Below are positions 14,700 to 17,687 of a stretch of 17,687 nucleotides of DNA, piece after piece; position 1 is the first letter of the stretch; every line of letters starts with the position of its first letter. The translations under genes were made by a program, and so were the position numbers. The stretch spans positions 1-17,687 of the forward strand of contig JALSPY010000031.1 in the NCBI GenBank assembly GCA_026985705.1, written 5' to 3'. The stretch comes from Hydrogenothermaceae bacterium (lineage in GTDB: Bacteria > Aquificota > Aquificia > Aquificales > Hydrogenothermaceae). The notes under the pieces were generated by a model. That model was not told the DNA's origin. It did not search any database and saw nothing but the letters and a program-made list of their open reading frames with translations.

Positions 14700-15450
14700 C
14701 TATTTCCCCATCTGTAAATTTTTCTAAAATATATTTTACTTCTTCTGTGTAGATTTTATTTTTTCTATTCTCATAGATAATTAATGGTTTATCAATAATA
14801 AGCCCTTCTTTTGCAGATTTAACAAATTCAGCTAAAAAATGGGTTGAATTGGAGTTTATATCCGCATAAACAAATCTAACTTTTTTTAGTTCTAATTTAT
14901 TCTCTGTTGCAATCTTTAAACATTCTGTAAATCTAAATGATGGATAAACAAGAAAAAATTTTCCTCTGTCCTTCAGTATATATTTCACTACTTTAAAAAT
15001 TTCCTTTAAATTTATTTTTACCTCAAATTTAGCTATTTTTTCTTCCTCATTACTAGATAAAGATTTATCTACCTTAAAGTAAGGTGGATTTGAAACCACA
15101 TAGTCAAAACTGTTAGGTTTAAACAACTTTTTTATATTTTTAATATCTTCATTAAAAATTTTTACATTAAGATTATTAAGTTTGAAATTTTTCTTTGCTA
15201 TATCAAAAAGTGATTTCTGTATTTCAACGGCATAAAAATCAAGTTCTGGATATTTTAAACTTAAGAGAAGTAAAATTATCCCAGACCCAGTCCCTAAATC
15301 TATAATTTTAGCTTTTTTTTTATTGATTTTTATAAAACTAGAAAGGAGAACAGGGTCAAGATTAAATCTATACCCATCTTTAGATTGATAAAGTTTTATT
15401 TTTCCTCTTATAAAAGGTGTTAATTCCAGCTCATTAAATATGCTTGACAC
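14689..15450 (-). CDS. TrmN6-like SAM-dependent methyltransferase
   Basis: A 253-residue Rossmann-fold methyltransferase of the COG4123 group, whose E. coli member YfiC (TrmN6) methylates N6 of A37 in tRNA1(Val). The family N-terminal element YRFNLDPVLLSSFI (27-40) is followed by motif I DLGTGSG (51-57), the acidic residue in YAVEIQ (73-78) and the amino-methylation motif NPPY (121-124). The C-terminal part is basic and ends in EKFTDGEIDGN. The tRNA target is inferred from family only. It starts with GTG at 15450, overlapping the end of atpC by 17 bases, and overlaps hisA at its end, so it is locked into one transcript. Confidence 0.8.
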   Translation of the reverse strand: MSSIFNELELTPFIRGKIKLYQSKDGYRFNLDPVLLSSFIKINKKKAKIIDLGTGSGIILLLLSLKYPELDFYAVEIQKSLFDIAKKNFKLNNLNVKIFNEDIKNIKKLFKPNSFDYVVSNPPYFKVDKSLSSNEEEKIAKFEVKINLKEIFKVVKYILKDRGKFFLVYPSFRFTECLKIATENKLELKKVRFVYADINSNSTHFLAEFVKSAKEGLIIDKPLIIYENRKNKIYTEEVKYILEKFTDGEIDGN

Positions 15451-15844
15451 CTGCTAGCTCTAATAGGGTTAATGCTCTATTTCTAAGTTTTTCATAATAC
15501 TCTATCTCTTTTAGAGATAATTTTTCTCTATCTATAAGTCGTTCTTCAGCTCTTTTTAATAGAGATTTCTCCTTTTCTACATCAATTTTGTCTATAGGAA
15601 ATGCTTCTTCCAGTAGGATAATAACTTTATCTCCCCTTATATCAATAATTCCGTATGTTGTAGCAAACTCCTCTATATCCTCTGGGCTTTTCTCTACTCT
15701 AAGTTTTCCCGGAACAACATTTGTAAGTAATAACATATGGTTTTCTAAAATTCCTATTTCTCCATCAGAAGTATTTATAACAGTTTGCTCTACATCTCCC
15801 TTAAATACATAACCCTCAGGTGTAACCACTTCCAAATGATACAT
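15434..15844 (-). CDS. atpC: ATP synthase F1 epsilon subunit
   Basis: The epsilon subunit sits on the rotor stalk of F1 and inhibits wasteful ATP hydrolysis. The 136-residue protein has the N-terminal beta sandwich (1-84, with MYHLEVVTPEGYVF, SDGEIGILENHMLLLTN and VVPGKLRV) and the C-terminal two-helix arm (about 88-136, KSLLKRAEERLIDREKL). The ATG has GGAGG eight bases upstream. It is the first gene of an atpC-methyltransferase-hisA-dedA run. The other ATP synthase genes are not next to it, so its expression must be balanced from a separate promoter. Confidence 0.92.
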   Translation of the reverse strand: MYHLEVVTPEGYVFKGDVEQTVINTSDGEIGILENHMLLLTNVVPGKLRVEKSPEDIEEFATTYGIIDIRGDKVIILLEEAFPIDKIDVEKEKSLLKRAEERLIDREKLSLKEIEYYEKLRNRALTLLELAGVKHI

Positions 15845-15875
15845 TAATTAGCCTCCAATCGTTTTTAGCTAAAAA

Positions 15876-15905
15876 ATTATAAGCTATTTTCTTTAATTTC
15901 ATCAA
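15876..15905 (-). promoter_or_regulatory. Candidate sigma-70 promoter for atpC
   Basis: On the minus strand TTGATG (15900-15905) and a perfect TATAAT (15876-15881) are separated by 18 bases. The transcript would begin near 15869, leaving a leader of about 25 bases that contains the GGAGG site. The fit in position and leader length is good. Confidence 0.55.
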
Positions 15906-15971
15906 AAGTATAAAACCTATAATGAAAAAAAATTCTAGATTAAATCTTGATTAGTTTATATAGTTCTAAAA

Positions 15972-15998
15972 TTTTATCTTACTTGAAACAAGATAAAA
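15972..15998. promoter_or_regulatory. Inverted repeat in the divergent atpC/DUF4325 spacer
   Basis: TTTTATCTT (15972-15980) and AAGATAAAA (15990-15998) form perfect nine-base arms around a nine-base loop. It has no GC pairs to speak of and no following T run, so it is a poor terminator and is better viewed as a possible protein-binding site. It shares the TTATCTT...AAGATAA arms with the palindrome at 9020-9037. The rest of 15845-16131 (287 bases) holds the atpC promoter and a TATAAT at 16078-16083 that may serve the plus-strand gene, and I see no gene in it. Confidence 0.35.
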
Positions 15999-16131
15999 GT
16001 TTAAAAAATAAACAAAGAGTTAAATAAAAACTAACAAATAATCATAGAGAAACTAATAGATCGGATTTAACTTAATATATAATTAATATTTGAATTTCAT
16101 ATAAAATTAAAAATTATATATGGAGGAAAAA

Positions 16132-16428
16132 ATGGTTGAATTAAAGATTAAAGAAATTTTTAATGGTTTAGATAATATTTCTACAAGAGAAAAGGGACTT
16201 ATTCTTAGAAAAAATTTAGAACAGTTATTGAAAACAGAAAAGACAGTTGTTTTAGACTTTGAGGGGATAAACTTAATTACACAAAGCTTTGCTGATGAAG
16301 TAATAGGAGTTTTAATAAGAAAAAAGGGATTAAATTTTGTAAAATCTCATGTAAAGATAAAAAATGCTTCCGATTTTATTAAATCTGTTTTCAAATTTGT
16401 TATTTCTTACAGCAAAAAAGCTGCTTAA
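16132..16428 (+). CDS. STAS-like DUF4325 protein
   Basis: A 98-residue protein matching the DUF4325 STAS-like pattern: an N-terminal helix pair with STREKGLILRKNLEQLL (17-33), then the core strand VVLDFEGINLITQSFADEVIGVLI (39-62, quoted as landmarks), where LDF and SFADE are the hallmarks. S52 lies about where anti-anti-sigma proteins carry their phosphorylated Ser, but this equivalence is inferred. I chose ATG 16132 because GGAGG (16122-16126) lies five bases before it. The ATG at 16120 overlaps that site and would add only MEEK. Its stop shares TTAA 16425-16428 with the convergent STAS-like/ATPase gene, a usual functional partner of DUF4325. Confidence 0.75.
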   Translation: MVELKIKEIFNGLDNISTREKGLILRKNLEQLLKTEKTVVLDFEGINLITQSFADEVIGVLIRKKGLNFVKSHVKIKNASDFIKSVFKFVISYSKKAA

Positions 16429-17300
16429 ATAAATATATCCTCTCCTTCTGAGAATTCCTCTTTTTCCTTAAGGAAAATAAAAGCGTTTAAAAACTCTTGT
16501 AGAGAAAATTCTATATTTTTTTCGTAAAACTCAAAAACTACTATACTACCTTTCCATGCTGTTTCCAGATTTTTTTCTTCTATTTGACCATTACTTCTTA
16601 AATAAATAGCTCCATCATTAGAAATTATTTTCAGTTCACCTTTAGTATTTGTTATAATTTCTTTCAAAATATATAAACCATATCCAGCATGGTCTGTAGA
16701 AGATGAATAGGGTCTATAAATATTAGGTGGAGATGTTATACCTCTATCTAAAGCTTTTCTAACTGCTTCTGTTTCAGTTTTAACACTATATTTTCTTTCC
16801 AAATTTTTCAAAAAGCCAATTCCTCTATCTATAACACAGATTTGTATTTTACCTAATTGTGGGTAAACTTGTCCTGAAATAACGGCACCTATAGGACTTA
16901 ACGAATGATGCATGGCATTATTTAAAATTTCTCCAACCATATAGTAAATATAATCTCTTAAATCTTTTTTATCTTCGTCATTTAAGCTAGTAAATGAAGG
17001 GTGTTTCATAATTGTTTCTGTTAATCTTGCTACATATTTTTCAATATCTCCGTAGTTGACTACTTCTACTGGAATATAATTTTTACTTTTATCATAGGGA
17101 TAATTAAACATAACCTCCATATAATCTTGGGTTTTTCCATTGTTGGTGATATTTATGTTTTCATCTAATTCTATACTTTTTAAAATAGCCATACCAACAG
17201 CTTCTATAAAGTTATATCTTGAAACATCTATACTTCTATTTTTGTTTAATTTAATAAAATTCCCCAAATCAGAGATTAAATTTGAAAAACCATATTTCAT
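16425..17300 (-). CDS. STAS-like and GHKL ATPase fusion protein
   Basis: A 291-residue soluble protein. Residues about 22-75 look STAS-like (SIDVSRYNFIEAVGMAIL, then YMEVMFNYP). Residues about 85-260 form a GHKL/HATPase domain: N box YMVGEILNNAMHHS (120-133, E124, N128), G1 box VIDRGIGF (156-163), G2 box GYGLYILKEI (206-215) and the closing GSIVVFEF (251-258). There is no histidine-kinase dimerisation domain, so it resembles an anti-sigma or partner-switching kinase rather than a sensor kinase. An acidic tail (KEKEEFSEGEDIF) closes it. The ATG at 17300 has a weak GGAATT upstream. It lies 62 bases downstream of exbB and tail to tail with the DUF4325 gene. Confidence 0.78.
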   Translation of the reverse strand: MKYGFSNLISDLGNFIKLNKNRSIDVSRYNFIEAVGMAILKSIELDENINITNNGKTQDYMEVMFNYPYDKSKNYIPVEVVNYGDIEKYVARLTETIMKHPSFTSLNDEDKKDLRDYIYYMVGEILNNAMHHSLSPIGAVISGQVYPQLGKIQICVIDRGIGFLKNLERKYSVKTETEAVRKALDRGITSPPNIYRPYSSSTDHAGYGLYILKEIITNTKGELKIISNDGAIYLRSNGQIEEKNLETAWKGSIVVFEFYEKNIEFSLQEFLNAFIFLKEKEEFSEGEDIFI

Positions 17301-17362
17301 TGTATTAATTCCGTCTAAAAAGTTTTTACAGGAAAATTATAAATAAAAACATAAGTATTATC

Positions 17363-17687
17363 CTATATATCAAACTTATCATTTTTCTTAAATTCATAAA
17401 TTAGAAGTAATGTTTTTACTTTTCTTACAAAGTAGTTATATGCAATTACTGAAGGAATAGCCACAAACAAACCCATTGCTGTTGCAACTAATGCTTCAGA
17501 TATTCCCTGCATTACAACTTTAACTCCAAATTCTGAAGAATTACCTAAATCGTAAAATGCTTTTATAACTCCAAGAACTGTCCCAAAAAGCCCTATAAAT
17601 GGTGCATTATTTCCAAATGTAGCTAAAATTCCAAGTCTCTTTTCTAAAGTTAGTTTCAACTCTAAAGGTGAGTAATCTAAAAGATTT
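17363..17687 (-). CDS. exbB: ExbB/TolQ-family proton channel protein, C-terminal part (cut by window edge)
   Basis: The reading frame is open to the right edge, so only the last 107 or so residues are present; the TTG at 17659 is internal, not a start. The sequence shows the ExbB C-terminal half: KRLGILATFGNNAPFIGLFG, then TVLGVIKAFYDLG, then the membrane segment GISEALVATAMGLFVAIPSV and AYNYFVRKV. ExbB with ExbD uses the proton gradient to drive TonB or Tol-type outer-membrane processes. ExbD normally lies directly downstream, but here the next gene is the STAS-like/ATPase protein. TolQ and MotA relatives are less likely from the AIPSVIAYN motif. Confidence 0.85.
   Translation of the reverse strand, partial: NLLDYSPLELKLTLEKRLGILATFGNNAPFIGLFGTVLGVIKAFYDLGNSSEFGVKVVMQGISEALVATAMGLFVAIPSVIAYNYFVRKVKTLLLIYEFKKNDKFDI

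Noticed and set aside
17301..17362. TATAAT at 17336-17341 (minus) as a promoter for the ATPase gene
   Set aside because: No acceptable -35 at 16-18 bases, and the hexamer is common by chance in this composition.

Overview
The window looks like chromosomal DNA of an AT-rich, Gram-negative, probably thermophilic bacterium. The best guess is the Aquificota (a Sulfurihydrogenibium or Hydrogenothermaceae-like lineage). This rests on very AT-rich codon use, two lipopolysaccharide sugar isomerases (gmhA, kdsD), biosynthetic genes scattered singly among unrelated genes (trpF, hisA), an atpC separated from other ATP synthase genes, and a glnB-glnA pair. The lineage is inferred from gene content and was not tested by a search. 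There is no CRISPR array, insertion sequence, tRNA or rRNA that I can support, so this is mostly housekeeping DNA with a few orphan genes.

Layout. (1) 1-3239, plus strand: a compact operon-like run holding the tail of an unknown gene, a metallo-beta-lactamase-fold hydrolase, a KhtT-type RCK_C protein, gmhA, a LolB-like lipoprotein and trpF. (2) 3250-3699, minus: an unrecognised protein, tail to tail with trpF. (3) 3770-6117, plus: ricT (PSP1 family), kdsD and a small secreted protein. (4) 8960-6114, minus: a biotin carboxylase followed by two tandem glyoxalase-II-like hydrolases. (5) 9097-11268, plus: a 723-residue membrane protein with 16 pentapeptide repeats, divergent from the biotin carboxylase across a 136-base spacer. 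(6) 13120-11307, minus: glnB-glnA, ending in the only clear hairpin terminator. (7) 15844-13395, minus: atpC, trmN6-like methyltransferase, hisA and dedA, with overlapping or nearly touching ends. (8) 16132-17687: a DUF4325/STAS-like protein (plus) convergent with a STAS-like/GHKL ATPase protein (minus), which lies downstream of an exbB gene cut by the window edge.

How they fit together. gmhA and kdsD supply the heptose and Kdo precursors of lipopolysaccharide. The LolB-like lipoprotein, DedA lipid-carrier protein and ExbB also belong to the envelope. GlnB and GlnA form the nitrogen-control and ammonium-assimilation pair. The STAS-like/ATPase pair resembles the parts of a partner-switching regulator and is the most system-like item here.

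The most interesting observations are: dedA has no standard start codon although its conserved N-terminus is encoded; the convergent STAS-like/ATPase pair has stop codons sharing one TTAA; a LolB-like lipoprotein may occur outside the groups where LolB is classically found; the pentapeptide membrane protein is an orphan; and Pro before Gly is almost always written CCG in an otherwise AT-biased window.
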